Positions 51,167 through 61,641 of a stretch of DNA of 64,000 nt are shown piece by piece (position 1 is the first letter of the stretch; each line of letters begins with the position of its first letter). The stretch spans positions 3,500,845 to 3,564,844 of the forward strand of contig CAWDUX010000002.1 of NCBI GenBank assembly GCA_963805605.1, given 5' to 3'. Both the position numbers and the translations under genes were made by a program. The notes below the pieces were generated by a model. It ran no database searches and was not told the DNA's origin. It saw only the letters and a list, made by a program, of their open reading frames with translations. Origin of the DNA: Actinocatenispora sp963805605. Its GTDB lineage: Bacteria; Actinomycetota; Actinomycetes; Mycobacteriales; Micromonosporaceae.

Positions 51167-52949
51167 ATGCAGCGGATCAACGTCACCATCTGGAACGAGT
51201 ACGTCCATGAGCGTTCGGACGGGCACGTGGCAGCCATCTACCCCGAGGGTATCCACGGCGCCATCGCGGCCGGCATCGCGCCGCTCGGCCCGTTCGATGT
51301 CCGGACCGCGACGCTCGAGGAGCCCGAGCACGGCCTGACCCAGTCGGTGCTCGACACGACGGACGTGCTGTTCTGGTGGGGCCACGTCCGCCACGACCAG
51401 GTGAGCGACGAGGTCGTGGACCGGGTCCAGCACGCGGTGCTCGAGGGCATGGGTCTCGTGGTGCTCCATTCGGGGCACTTCTCGAAGCCGTTCCGGCGGC
51501 TCATGGGCACCTCCTGCAGCCTCAAGTGGCGCGAGGCGGGTGAGCACGAGCGTCTCTGGAACCTGCGACCCGATCACCCGCTCATGGCCGGCCTGCCCGA
51601 CCACATCGAGCTGGCCGAGGAGGAGATGTACGGCGAGCGCTTCGACATCCCCGACCCCGATGAGCTGCTGATGATCGGCTGGTTCCCGGGAGGCGAGGTG
51701 TTCCGGAGCGTGTGCGCCTGGTCACGCGGCCTGGGTCGGGTGCTGTACATCCAGCCGGGGCACGAGACACACCCCACCTATCACGACCCGAACATCACGC
51801 GCCTGTTGGCCAACGGCGCGCGGCTGGGCGGCCCGGCGCATCCGCCGGGATATGACCCAGGCACTCCAGAGTCCGGCGCTCGAACCCTGGCCCCGCGCGT
51901 GACCCTGGCTGCCGACGGTCCTGTGGCCGAGGTGCGACCGCTGCGGGTGGGCATCATCGGCGCAGGCAACATCGCTCGGAACCACGTCAAGGGGTACGTC
52001 GCGGCGGGTGCCCAGGTGGTGGCCATCGCGGACACCAACGCTGCGACCCTGGAGACCCGCTCCGCGGAATGGTCCGTGCGTCACGCCTTCCGGGATTTCC
52101 GTGACCTGCTGGCGCTGCCGGGGCTCGACGCCGTCTCCATCTGTACCCCCAACGCCGCCCACCACGCGCCCACCCTCGCGGCTGCCGCGGCAGGCATCCA
52201 CGTCCTGTGCGAGAAGCCGATCTCACTCTCGCTGACCGAGGCGGACGAGATCGATCGGCGCCTGTCGCGAGGCGGGCGTCGTGCTCCAGGTCGACCACCA
52301 CCTGCGCTCCAACCGGGCGGTCGAACGAGCGCGGGCGATGATCGCGGCCGGGGAGCTCGGACGGCTGACGTTCATCCGCTTGCGCCAGGCCCACGACTGG
52401 TCGGGCCGGGCGGACGTGCCGCCCGGGATTCCGGTCGCGCGCCATGGCCGGCGGCGGGACGCTGCTCGACAACGGCTGCCACCTGTTCGACCTGGCGCGC
52501 CACCTCGGTGGGCCGGTGCAGGAGGTCTACTGCCGGACGCCACGCTGAAGTACGACATCGAGCTGGAGGACACTGCCGCCGTCAGTCTCCTGTTCGAGAG
52601 CGGAGCGCTGGGCCAGATCGAGACCGCCTGGACCGCGACCGGCTGGGACCAGGGCTTCTGGGTGGATGGCACCCGTGGCGCGCTGGAATACAGCGAGCGG
52701 TCGGGCCGACCGATCCTGCGCCACGTCTATCGCGACCCGGCAAACATCACCTGGGATGACGCAAGCGCCAATTCCTGGCAGACGCCCAGCGGTGCCGACC
52801 ACTCCCGGCCATCGCGGCCTTCCTGGCCGCCATCCGGGGTGACGCAACGGTCATCTGTAGCCGGTGAGGACGGGCGCGATGCCGTCCGGCTGGCCCTCGC
52901 CAGCTACCAGAGCGCGAGCCTGGGTCAGCCGGTGTCGCTGGGCCGCTGA
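51167..52949 (+). pseudogene. ThuA - Gfo/Idh/MocA fusion, frameshifted
   Basis: Residues 1 to about 250 are a ThuA-like domain: QRINVTIWNEYVHERSDGHV, DVLFWWGHVRHDQVSDEVVD, GLVVLHSGHFSKPFRRLMGT and QPGHETHPTYHDPN. The same unbroken frame continues into a Rossmann oxidoreductase: PLRVGIIGAGNIARNHVKGY, VAIADTNAATLETR, LDAVSICTPNAAHHAPTLAA and HVLCEKPISLSLTEADEID (EKP motif). Later parts lie in other frames (QVDHHLRSNRAVERARAMIA; SGALGQIETAWTATGWDQGF). ThuA and Gfo/Idh genes usually lie side by side in sugar catabolism; here the fusion point itself is in one clean frame. About 590 residues. Confidence 0.75.
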
Positions 52950-52999
52950 ACCGGGGCGGCGCGGCGGCCGTCGCGGGTCAAGGGACCCGCGGGACTGCC

Positions 53000-54266
53000 T
53001 CAGCCGAGCCAGCCCACGAGGTCGTCGACGACCGCTCGCGCGTCATCGTCTGCGCCCAGGATCAGGCCCGACTTGCGGTTGCGCATCCAGGGGATGCCCG
53101 TGTACCAGAGACCCGGGAATGGTGGCGCGCCCGCCGTCGTGCGCCGGCATGCCAACCGGGTCCCGCGATGGGCGGTGCACCCACGACAGGTCGGGTCCGA
53201 AGCCCGTTGCCCAGATGACGGTCGGATGCCCTCCGCGGCTAGGTCCAGGGTCGCGGGTGCAGCGAACCGGTCGGGTCGGCCGCGGGCTCGTCCGCCACAT
53301 CGGGTTCAGCGGCCGGTGCCGTGAGCCCTCGGGTCTCGATCGTCCGGTCGATCGACTGGCGGATCTCCGCCGATGCCCGGTCGCCGAAGCGGATGCTGTC
53401 GGCCAGGTCGTCCGCGAACCGGAGTCGGTCTCCTTCGATGGCGACGAGGCGACCCAGGAGGCGGATGCCCGCAGCCGCCAGCCACTGGAGGCTGACCGAG
53501 TGGCCGAAGCGACCGACACCCGAGACCATCGGCTGCTTCGCGACACGCATCCGTGGGTCCGGCACAGCGTCCGGGGTCAGGTCCATCATGCCCGACACGA
53601 CCAGCCACTCGATGATGTCCCGACCGCGGTATCGGCGCGGGCAGCGGGGCACCGCGCTCGCGGAGAGCAGCACCTCGCGGCCCGCTGCGAGGAGGTCCTC
53701 CGCGATCTGGGCACCCGACTGGGCACTTCCGACGATCAGCACGGCGCCCGGCGGCAGTGCGTCCGGTCGGTGATAGCCGCCGGCATGGATGGACAGCACC
53801 GTTGGCGGGAGCGCCTGGGCCAGGGCCGGCATGCGGCCAACCCGCTGGAAGCCGGCCGCGATGACCACGCTGCGCGCCGCGATCGGGTCGCGCCCGCCAT
53901 CGAGCAGCACGGAGAAGGGGAGGTCATCGCCGGAGCGGCCGAGGCACGCAGACGCGGCTGCCGCTCCGCACCGGCAGGTCGTGGCGACGGGCATACGCCT
54001 CCAGCGTCGCGACCCAGGCGTCGCGCGACAGGAACCCGTCGGCGGGCTCCAGGGGCGCGTCACCCCCCGGCAGCGGAGGCTCCAGTTGGGGGTGTTGATG
54101 GCGAACGAGTCCCAGCGGCCGGAACGCCACGACTCGCCGACCCTGCCGGCCTCGAGCAGCACATGCTCGATACCCCGAGCGGCCAGATGCCAGCTGACGG
54201 ACAGGCCGGCGTGCCCGCCACCGATGACGGCCGCGGTGTGCGCCTCGCCGAGGGCGCGGACGGTCA
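53000..54266 (-). pseudogene. FAD/NAD(P)-dependent monooxygenase-like oxidoreductase, frameshifted
   Basis: Joined frames open with GEAHTAAVIGGGHAGLSVSW (FAD GxGxxG), HLAARGIEHVLLEAGRVGES, WRSGRWDSFAINTPNWSLRC, then ARSVVIAAGFQRVGRMPALA, ALPPGAVLIVGSAQSGAQIA (NADPH GxGxSG) and end ATGFGPDLSWVHRPSRD and SGLILGADDDARAVVDDLVG. The two nucleotide motifs and the ATGF motif fit the CzcO-like flavoprotein monooxygenase group. The start is not clear because the frame at the 5' end is ambiguous; it abuts the SRPBCC stop. Substrate unknown. Confidence 0.75.
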
Positions 54267-55009
54267 GGCGGCGATGTCGCTGGGGGCTGGCGATGCCGGA
54301 CGCTCGACACGTGCCTTGAGCCCGACGAGCTGCTTGCGGGTCATGAGGAAGACACCCATGCCGAACATCGGCAGGGCCAGCTTGTGGGCCGCTGACGGCT
54401 TCGGCGTCCAGGCGCGCAGGCGCTCGATGACCCGGGTCTGGCGCCCGTCGTCGACCGGCTCGAGCACGAACGTCCAGCTCGCCTTGAAGTCGGGCATCGC
54501 CGCGCCACCCATGCCACCGGCGACCTTGATACCGGCGGTCGAGGCGGCGGTGTCGGTCGTGTCGGCCGCAGCCTGCTGCGTCTTGACCATGTCGCTGTCG
54601 AGATACAGCGAGAGTGAGCGACCCGCATCGAGGGCCGCGACCTTGAAGCCCCCACCCGGCCAGGTGGGCATGATGTCGCCAACCGCAGCTCCTGGAGCTC
54701 GGGCATGACCCGGTCGGCGCTCCTGGCGGAGTTGTCCATCTGGTCGTAGCTGTACCAGCCGCCGCGGCCGTAGCCCATCTGCACCAGCCACGGCCAGACC
54801 TGCTCGGTGGCGCGGCCACCGTGATGCCCCGGGTCTCGACGAGCGCCGCCCCGGGCACCAGGTCATCGCCCGGCAGGTGCGATCGGTCTCCTCGGGGTCC
54901 ACCCCCCAGCTGTCGTGCAGCGGTCGGAGGAATGCGAACCAGGTCACCGCCGCGGAGACCAGCGCGAGACCACGAGCGATACCAGGAGGAAGAGCAGTCG
55001 TCGGAACAT
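54264..55009 (-). pseudogene. SRPBCC-family protein, frameshifted
   Basis: The ATG at 55,009 has GAGGAGAT upstream. A short hydrophobic start (FRRLLFLLVSLVVS) is followed in other frames by VTWFAFLRPLHDSWGVDPEE, LVQMGYGRGGWYSYDQMDNS, DIMPTWPGGGFKVAALDAGR and SWTFVLEPVDDGRQTRVIER. The W-P-W-L-x-Q-MG and GG-WYS-YD motifs mark the START-like SRPBCC proteins common in Chloroflexota and actinobacteria. It may bind a lipid. It ends where the flavoprotein begins, so the two are likely cotranscribed. Confidence 0.7.
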
Positions 55010-55268
55010 CGGGGATCTCCTCGGAGGCGCACGGAACGACATGACGGCTCGACCGGGTGGAGCCAGAGCACAGCCTACCCCGACGGGCAGGATGTCCGGC
55101 CGGGCCGTTCGGGTCTGTTGACCCTGCCGTCGGTCGCTCATCACGGGACGGCGGTACGCGCGGGCCGTTGACCCCTCCCATGGGGCTATGGTCCACTGTC
55201 GACCGAGGGTTGACGGCGACAAGACCGACGATGGTGGGGTCGCTGTGAGCCCGGAAAGGAGGCCCTGC

Positions 55269-55713
55269 ATGGACATGAAGCTCGAGGTGATCGATCCTGC
55301 CGGTCGCCGACGTGGACCGGGCCAAGGCCTTCTATGAGGCCCTGGGCTTCCGGATGGACATCGACTACGTGGGGGATGCCGGCTTCCGGGTCGTCCAGTT
55401 CACGCCACCCGGCTCGGGCGTGTCGGTCACGGTGGGCAGCGGCATCAGCGATGCTGCTCCCGGGTCGGTGGAGGGCCTGCACCTGGTCGTCACCGACATC
55501 AAGGCGGCGCGTGCGGAGCTCGTCGGTCGGGGCATCGAGGTCAGCGAGGTATTCCATGACGCGGGTGGCGTCTTCCACCACGCGGGCACCGTGGGTCGCG
55601 TCGCGGGACCCGATCCCAAGCGCCGCTCGTACGGCTCCTTCGCCTCGTTCCGGGACCCCGACGGCAACGGCTGGGTGCTCCAGGAGATCACGCAGCGCCT
55701 GCCGGGTCGGTGA
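55269..55713 (+). pseudogene. VOC-family protein, one frameshift
   Basis: The ATG at 55,269 follows AAAGGAGG closely. After MDMKLEVI one indel near 55,297 puts the frame right for LPVADVDRAKAFYEALGFRM, then QFTPPGSGVSVTVGSGI, EGLHLVVTDIKAARAELVGR and SFRDPDGNGWVLQEITQRLP. This is a glyoxalase/bleomycin-resistance fold with the common DPDGNxWxLQE end. The partner or substrate is unknown. The next small gene starts 49 bases downstream, so they may be cotranscribed. Confidence 0.8.
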
Positions 55714-55762
55714 CGAGTCGCCCGGATCGCCACTGGATGCCGAGGAACGGGGAGGAACGGCG

Positions 55763-56053
55763 ATGACCGACGACCGGGTGGCCTCGATCGATGCCCTGCT
55801 GGTCCAGACGATGGAGGCACACGGCAGGTTCGAGGAGTCGGAGCTGCAGGGTGTCTACGACCAGGAGTGGCCGCGCTGGTACGCCACCTATGCCGTCGAG
55901 CACGGCATGGGTGCGCTGGTCGGGCACGACCTCACCAGCGACCAGCTGGCAGCGTTCCTGTCCAGCAGCAACAGCCAGTTCGAGCACGCCGACCCGAAGC
56001 CCACCGATCCGTGGGCGACCTACACCGCCCGGCGTATCGCGGCGGAGCTCTGA
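55763..56053 (+). CDS. Small conserved hypothetical protein
   Basis: This is one of the few unbroken genes of piece B. The 96-residue protein reads TDDRVASIDALLVQTMEAHG, VYDQEWPRWYATYAVEHGMG, LTSDQLAAFLSSSNSQFEHA and DPWATYTARRIAAEL. The pattern (EW..WYA.Y...HG, then LA..L) is frequent in small actinobacterial and Chloroflexota proteins of unknown role. GGGGAGGAA precedes the ATG. The stop overlaps the start of the methyltransferase gene. Confidence 0.75.
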   Translation: MTDDRVASIDALLVQTMEAHGRFEESELQGVYDQEWPRWYATYAVEHGMGALVGHDLTSDQLAAFLSSSNSQFEHADPKPTDPWATYTARRIAAEL

Positions 56054-56714
56054 TGGTCGACTGCCACGGAGGCCCACCATAGGCTGGTACAGCACCCGAC
56101 TCCTGCCGCGGCTCCTCGACATCGGCTGTGGCCAGCGGTCCGCGGAGCCACTTCGCCGCCGGGCATGTGCGGGACTGAGCGGCGAGGTCCTGGAGCTGGG
56201 ATTCGGCTCCGGGCACAACGTGACGCTGTATCCACCGGCGGTCCAGCGTGTCGACGCCGTCGAGCCCTCCGATGTCGCCTGGCAGCTCGCGTCCCGGCGC
56301 CTGGCCGCGACCTCGACGCCCGTGGAGCGGTCCGCCCTCGACGCCCAGGCGCTGCCGTTCGCCGACGGTACCTTCGATACCTGCCTGACCACCTGGACCC
56401 TGTGCAGCATCCCCGATATCGCAGCGGCCCTGCACGAGGTTCGACGGGTGCTCCGACCCGACGGCACGCTCCACTTCGTCGAGCACGGCCTCGCACCTGA
56501 CGAGTCAGTGCGACGCTGGCAGCACCGCCTGGAACCGCTCCAGCGGCGCCTGTTCGGGGGCTGCCATCTCACCCGCCCCATGGGCGACCTCATCGCCGCG
56601 GCCGGCTTCGAGCTGACGCTGCTCGATACCTTCTACATGGATGGGTCGCCACGCTTCGCGGGTGCGACCTATCTGGGCGTCGCCCGACCCCGGGAGGCTG
56701 CGTCTCCCACCTGA
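56052..56714 (+). pseudogene. Class I SAM-dependent methyltransferase, one frameshift
   Basis: The ATG at 56,052 overlaps the previous stop. After eight residues a missing base near 56,080 breaks the frame; the rest is WYSTRLLPRLLDIGCGQRSA, GEVLELGFGSGHNVTLYPPA (motif I), RVDAVEPSDVAWQLASRRLA, DALPFADGTFDTCLTTWTLC and EVRRVLRPDGTLHFVEHGLA. This is a Methyltransf_11-type enzyme of the same group as UbiE-like proteins; the substrate is unknown. About 220 residues when repaired. Confidence 0.8.
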
Positions 56715-56755
56715 TCGAGCACCCGGGGTCGGTGCGACGAGTACCCTTGGTGCCG

Positions 56756-57665
56756 ATGCCCCTCATCTCGCTGGTCGCCCTCACCAAGCATTACGGCGAC
56801 GTCGTGGCGCTCGACGACCTCAGCCTTGACCTGGAGCCGGGCATCATCGGGCTCGTGGGCGCCAACGGCGCCGGCAAGAGCACCCTCATCAAGATCCTGC
56901 TGGGGCTCCTGGACGCGACCTCCGGAACGGCCCGGGTCATGGACCTCGACGTGCGCACCCACGGCCCGGACATCGGACGCGCCGTCGGCTACATGCCCGA
57001 GCACGACTGCCTGCCACCCGACCTGACCGCCACGGACCTGGTGAGCCATCTGGGCCAGATGTCCGGGCTGCCGCGGGCGGCCGCCCGCGAGCGCACCGCC
57101 GAGGTGCTGCGTCATGTGGGCCTCTACGAGGAGCGCTACCGGCCCATCGGGACCTACTCCACGGGCATGAAGCAGCGGGTCAAGCTGGCCCAGGCCCTGG
57201 TGCACGACCCGCGACTGCTGCTGCTCGACGAGCCGACCAACGGCCTTGACCCGGCTCGGTCGGGACGAGATGCTGGAGCTGGTGCTGCGGACCGGCACCG
57301 AGTTCGGCATCGCCGTCATCCTCGCCAGCCATCTCCTGGGCGAGATCGAGCGGGTGTGCGACTTCCTGGTGGCGCTCGACGCCGGTCACCTGCTGCGGGC
57401 CGCGCCCCTGGGCTCGTTCACCGAGCGGACCGGCGTGCTGGCGGTGGAGGTGGAAGAGGGTCGCGACGAGCTGGCGGCGGCGCTCCGCGCCCAGGGCCTG
57501 ACGGTCGTCGCGGACGGCCACCTGCTGCTGGTGGCCCTGACCGACCAGCGCGGCTATGACCTGGTCCGCGATGCGGTCGTCGACCTGGGCCTGCCCCTGG
57601 TGCGCATCGAGCCCCGACGACACAGCCTGGAGGACCTGTTCCGCGACCAGGTGCCTGCCGCATGA
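56756..57665 (+). pseudogene. ABC transporter ATP-binding protein, one frameshift
   Basis: The ATG at 56,756 leads to PLISLVALTKHYGDVVALDD, Walker A GLVGANGAGKSTLIK, QMSGLPRAAARERTAEVLRH, signature YSTGMKQRVKLAQALVHDPR and Walker B LLLLDEPTNGLDP. An indel near 57,258 shifts the frame; then GIAVILASHLLGEIERVCDF (H-loop) and a C-terminal extension follow. It heads a three-gene cluster of ABC-2 type (ATPase, permease, second ATPase). About 302 residues when repaired. Substrate unknown. Confidence 0.82.
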
Positions 57666-58602
57666 GCGACCCGACGGGCACCCAGACCACGCGTGGCCAC
57701 GGGCCCCGGCGGCAGCATCTATGACCTGGGCTACCAGGGCTATCACGGCCATCGGCTGGGCCGGCGACAGGTGGTCGCCGCGCTGCTGCGGCAGACGCTG
57801 CGGGCGTGCTACGGCATCGGTCGAGGGGCCCGGCGCCGAAGATCGTGCCCTTCACGCTGGCAGGCCTGGCCCTCATCCCGGCCATCGTGGCCATCGGCAT
57901 CGCCGCGCTCATCGCCCAGGCGGGCCCTGGTGGGTCGCGCCTCTCCTCGTTCTCGCCCATCCAGCACAACACGTACGCCAACGTCATCGCCGTGTTCGTG
58001 ATGCTGTTCTGCGCCGCGCAGGCGCCCGAGCTGTTCGGGCGGGACCAGCGCTTCGGGTGCTGCCGCTGTACTTCTCGCGGGCCCTGGCGAGGACGGACTA
58101 CGCCATCGCGCGCACCGGCGGGCTGGTCGCCGGCCTGCTGTTGATGGTCCTGGCGCCGCAGCTGCTGCTGTTCGCGGGGCGCGTCCTGACGGCCGCGGAC
58201 CCGGGTGCCGGCTGGACCACCGAGTCCCCCAACCTGCTGCCGATCGTGCTCCAGTCCCTGCTCACGGTGCTGGTGCTGGGTGGCATCGCCGCAGCGATCG
58301 CATCGCACACCCCACGCCGTGCGTACGCGACCGCGGCCATCATCGCGGTGCTCATCATCCCGCCGGTCATCGCGGCGCTGGTCACGAACATCGGTCGAGG
58401 GGGCCTGGGTCGATACGTCATCCTGCTCAGCCCGGGTGACGTGCTGGAGCACACCAACGAGGTGCTGTTCCGGACGTTCGCGGTGGGTCCCGCGGTCCTG
58501 CGCCGGGAGCTGCCCGACGCGGCCTACTTCAGCGCCGCGATCATCTGCATCGTGGTCACGTTCGGGCTCACCATCCGACGCTATCGCCGGATCGCGGTAT
58601 GA
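57662..58602 (+). pseudogene. ABC-2 type permease, frameshifted
   Basis: The ATG overlaps the ATPase stop (ATGA). Joined frames give SIYDLGYQGYHGHRLGRRQV, KIVPFTLAGLALIPAIVAIG, HNTYANVIAVFVMLFCAAQA, VLPLYFSRALARTDYAIART and GLVAGLLLMVLAPQLLLFAG, with five or six membrane helices. The YD.GYQ.Y.G.R.GR opening and the PLYFSRPL-like loop are typical of Gldg/NosY-type permeases with two partner ATPases. Three indels break the first half. The second half, from 58,070, is in one frame. Confidence 0.78.
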
Positions 58603-58770
58603 GCCTCGCAGGCGATCCCATCCCGGCGCCCGTCGCGGTGCTGGCGGACACACCGCCCACTGCCGGCACACCGCCTGCCATCGTGGTCGACCGCGTCTCG
58701 CGCTGGTACGGCAATGTCGTCGCGGTCAACGACATCAGCTGCTCCCGTCCGCCGGTGTCACGGGATTGCT
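58599..58770 (+). CDS. ABC ATP-binding protein, N-terminal fragment cut at a junction
   Basis: The gene starts within the permease stop (ATGA) and reads SLAGDPIPAPVAVLADTPPT, then PPAIVVDRVSRWYGNVVAVN and DIS, followed by sequence that matches the strand before a Walker A loop (AGVTGLL) in another frame. At about 58,768 the sequence changes to miaA of a different organism before the P-loop is reached. It would be the second ATPase of the cluster. The function is inferred from the order and the first strand only. Confidence 0.65.
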
Positions 58771-59370
58771 CATGCTGGTCGGCGGCACGATGCTCTATTA
58801 CAAGGCTTTGGTTGAAGGGTTGGCGGATATGCCGGCAGCGGATCCTGAAGTTCACCGCGCAACTGGAAGAAGAGCTACGCCTTTTTGGCTGGCAGACCCT
58901 GCACGATGTCGATTGGCGATGATTGATCCGGTGTCTGCGGCGCGTATTCATCCGAACGATCCGCAACGCTTGAGTGGCGCTGGAAACTGGGTAGTCGTAG
59001 AGCAGCAGCTGCCCTTCGCCAGCAACAATCTGTGCAAAGTACTGAAGCATCAGCTTCTGGGAGCAGCAATTCCCCTATATCAAAACTTGGCCATTGCCCG
59101 GCAAAATCGGCAGCTTGTATTGCATGAGCGTATTGAACAAAGATTCACAAATATGTTGGAACAGGGGTTCATTGGCGAGGTCGTAGCCCTGCGTAAAAGA
59201 AGTGACCTGCATTCAGTCTCCGTTTATACGTTGCGGTAGGCTACCGCCAGAGTCTGGGATTATCTGGATGGCAAGCTGGTCCCGTTGGCCGAAATGCGAG
59301 AACGCCGGTGTCATCGCCACGCGCCAGTTGGCCAAGCGCCAGTTCACCTGGCTGCGCAGCTGGAAGGTCC
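58769..59370 (+). pseudogene. miaA: tRNA dimethylallyltransferase fragment, foreign and frameshifted
   Basis: MiaA isopentenylates A37 of tRNAs reading U-starting codons. The fragment lacks the P-loop. It begins at LMLVGGTMLYYKALVEGLAD, followed by MIDPVSAARIHPNDPQRLS, VLHERIEQRFTNMLEQGFIG and EVVALRKRSDLH, and in a last frame GVIATRQLAKRQFTWLRSWK. These blocks match residues about 95 to 300 of gammaproteobacterial MiaA. Base use is clearly more AT-rich than both neighbours. At least three indels are present. It ends where an actinobacterial SDR gene begins on the other strand. Confidence 0.85.
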
Positions 59371-59379
59371 CGCTGGCTG

Positions 59380-59994
59380 ATTCTCCTGGAGATCAGCCGC
59401 GCCGCCATGCCGTCGGTGAGCATGCCCGGCCCCACGCAGTTGACCCGGACGCCGAACCGCCCCTCTTCGGCGGCCAGCGCGCGCACCATCGCCTCGACCG
59501 CGCCCTTGGGCACCGACGACAGACCGTCGCGCACGGGGTAGCGCAGGTCGCGGCCGTGGTGACGGCGAGGATCGAGCCCTCGGTCTCGCGCAGGTACGGC
59601 AGCGCGGGCAGGGCGAGGTTGAAGAGCCCGCCGAGTCTGCGCTGAGCTGCTCGGCCATCTGCGCCGCGCTCACCGCCGACAGGTGGACCATCGGCACGTG
59701 CGGACCGGCTGCGTGCACGAGCGTGTGCAGGCCGTCGTACGTCGTCGCGACCTCGGCCACCACCGCGGCCGCCTGCTCGGCGTCAGTCACGTCGAGCTGG
59801 AAGGCCGCGCCGCGCACACCCCACCCGCGGACCGAGTCCACCACCGCGTCGGCGGCGTCCGAGCGAGACCGGTAGGTGATGGCGACGTCGCACCCCCGGC
59901 TGGCCAGCATCCGGGCGACGGCGAGCCCGATGCCGCCGCTGCCGCCCACGACCAGCGCGCCACCGACGCGCCCCGCGAAGTCCTTGGTGGTCAT
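59380..59994 (-). pseudogene. SDR-family oxidoreductase, frameshifted and cut at the 3' end
   Basis: The ATG at 59,994 leads to TTKDFAGRVGGALVVGGSGG and IGLAVARMLASRGCDVAITY (NAD(P) site GGSGGIG), then AAFQLDVTDAEQAAAVVAEV and LHTLVHAAGPHVPMVHLSAV. Two indels (near 59,630 and 59,550) lead to RYPVRDGLSSVPKGAVEAMV, then VRVNCVGPGMLTDGMAARLI. The catalytic YxxxK is replaced or read differently: the segment SSVPKGAVEAM holds the Lys but no Tyr four residues before it. The 3' end is lost at the junction near 59,376. Substrate unknown. Confidence 0.75.
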
Positions 59995-60013
59995 GACCCC
60001 ACCCAATCAGGCG

Positions 60014-61547
60014 CTAGGACGCGGAGAAGTCCCGGACGTGCAGACCGGTCGACCCGTCGGGCAGGACGTCCTGCTCGACACTGGTCTGCACGAGACCGTC
60101 GTTGTCGACGGCGCGGACCCGCACGAGGTGGTCGCCCGGCTCGACGTGGCCTTCCCCGACCACTGCACCCAGCTGTCGTCGCTCGGCACGGCGCCCAGCT
60201 CGGCAGGCTGCCAGTCGCCGCCGTCGATGCTGAACTCCACGGCCGAGATCCCGGTGTGCTGCGACCACGCGACCCCGCCGAAACGCACGGCGCCCGCCGC
60301 GACCTCCTCGCCGGACCGCGGCACGTCGACGCGTGACGACATCTTCACCGGGCCGAGCTCGCCCCAGCCGCGCTCGGTCCAGTACGACGTGATGTCGGCG
60401 AACGTCGAGACCTCCATCTCGACGACCCACTTCGTCGCCGAGACGTAGCCGTAGAGGCCGGGCACCACCGTGCGGACCGGGAACCCGTGGTCGATCGGCA
60501 GCGGGCGCCGTTCATCGCCACCGCGAGCATCGCGTCGCGGTCGTCGGTCAGCGCGGCGAGCGGGGTGCCGCAGGTCCAGCCGTCGTCGGAGGTCTGCAGC
60601 ACGGCGTCCGCGCCGGGCAGCGGGCGGGCCGCGGCGAGGAGTCGGCGCCAGCGGACGCCGCTCCACCAGGCGTTGCCGATCAGCTCGCCGCCGACCTCGT
60701 TGGAGACGCAGTTGAGGGTGATCCAGGCCTCGGTGAACTCCATGTCGAGCAGGTCCTTGTAGGTCAGCGTGATCTCGTTCTCGACCATGCCGTGGATGCG
60801 CAGGCTCCAGTCGTTGGGCTCGATGGCCGGCTTCACGAAGGACGTGTCGATCAGGTAGAAGTCGTCGGCCGGCGTCATCCACCGGCTGATCCCCTGGACC
60901 CCGAGGCTGGCGCCCTCCGGGATCGTGGGGCTGGTCACCTGCGGGAGACGAAGCAGGTTGCGGACCTCCTCCACGTGGCGGCGCCCGCGACCCACCACGC
61001 GTCCGGCGATCCCCAGGACCCCGGCAGCCGCGACGACGAGCCCGGCCCGCACCAGGAACGTCCGGCGGGTGTGCTCGCCCACCTCGGCGTCGCCGGACGC
61101 CTCCACGGCCGCCTCGCCGATGCGCAGCGGCTCGGTCAGGAGCGAGAGCGTGACCAGCCAGGTGACGAAGCCGACCGCGACCGGCAGCGCGTCGGTCGCC
61201 GTGCTGCCGCGCTGGGTCGAGACCGCGACGGCCCCGACGCCGGAGAGCGCGGCGTACACGATCGCCGGCGCCCACCACGTGCGGCGGGCCAGGCGACCGG
61301 CCCAGGCGAACACGAACCCCAGGAAGGCCAGGATGCCGACGAGGAGCAGCGGCTTGTCGAGCCGGCCGACCACCCCGATGAGGTACTCCGCGACCGGGCC
61401 CGGGGTCTTGCGGATGATCAGCTCGGCGACCGCGACCACCGGCGACTCGCGGATGGTCAGCGCCATCGCGGCGAAGTAGGACGTGGCCAGGCCGGCGATA
61501 CCCGCGGCGATGCCCGCCACCGACCAGGCACCCCGGAACGACTTCAT
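60014..61547 (-). pseudogene. Molybdopterin sulfite-oxidase-like membrane oxidoreductase, two frameshifts
   Basis: The ATG at 61,547 opens with about five membrane helices (residues 1 to 155; SVAGIAAGIAGLATSYFAAM, LLLVGILAFLGFVFAWAG) and a further segment VRAGLVVAAAGVLGIAGRVV. The catalytic domain has DFYLIDTSFVKPAIEPNDWS, LRIHGMVENEITLTYKDLLD, WITLNCVSNEVGGELIGNAW (the Cys that binds molybdenum), then after an indel near 60,507 LPIDHGFPVRTVVPGLYGYV. A second indel near 60,150 precedes DHLVRVRAVDNDGLVQTSVE. It is an oxidoreductase of the sulfite oxidase/YedY fold, with a membrane-anchored active domain. Length about 510 residues. Confidence 0.82.
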
Positions 61548-61641
61548 GGCTCGATTCTCTCCCAGTCCGCCCGCCAAACCCCGCGTCAGGTCTTACGAAG
61601 CCCTGACGTGCTGTCTACGGAACTGTGTTCGGAGTTGCGGC

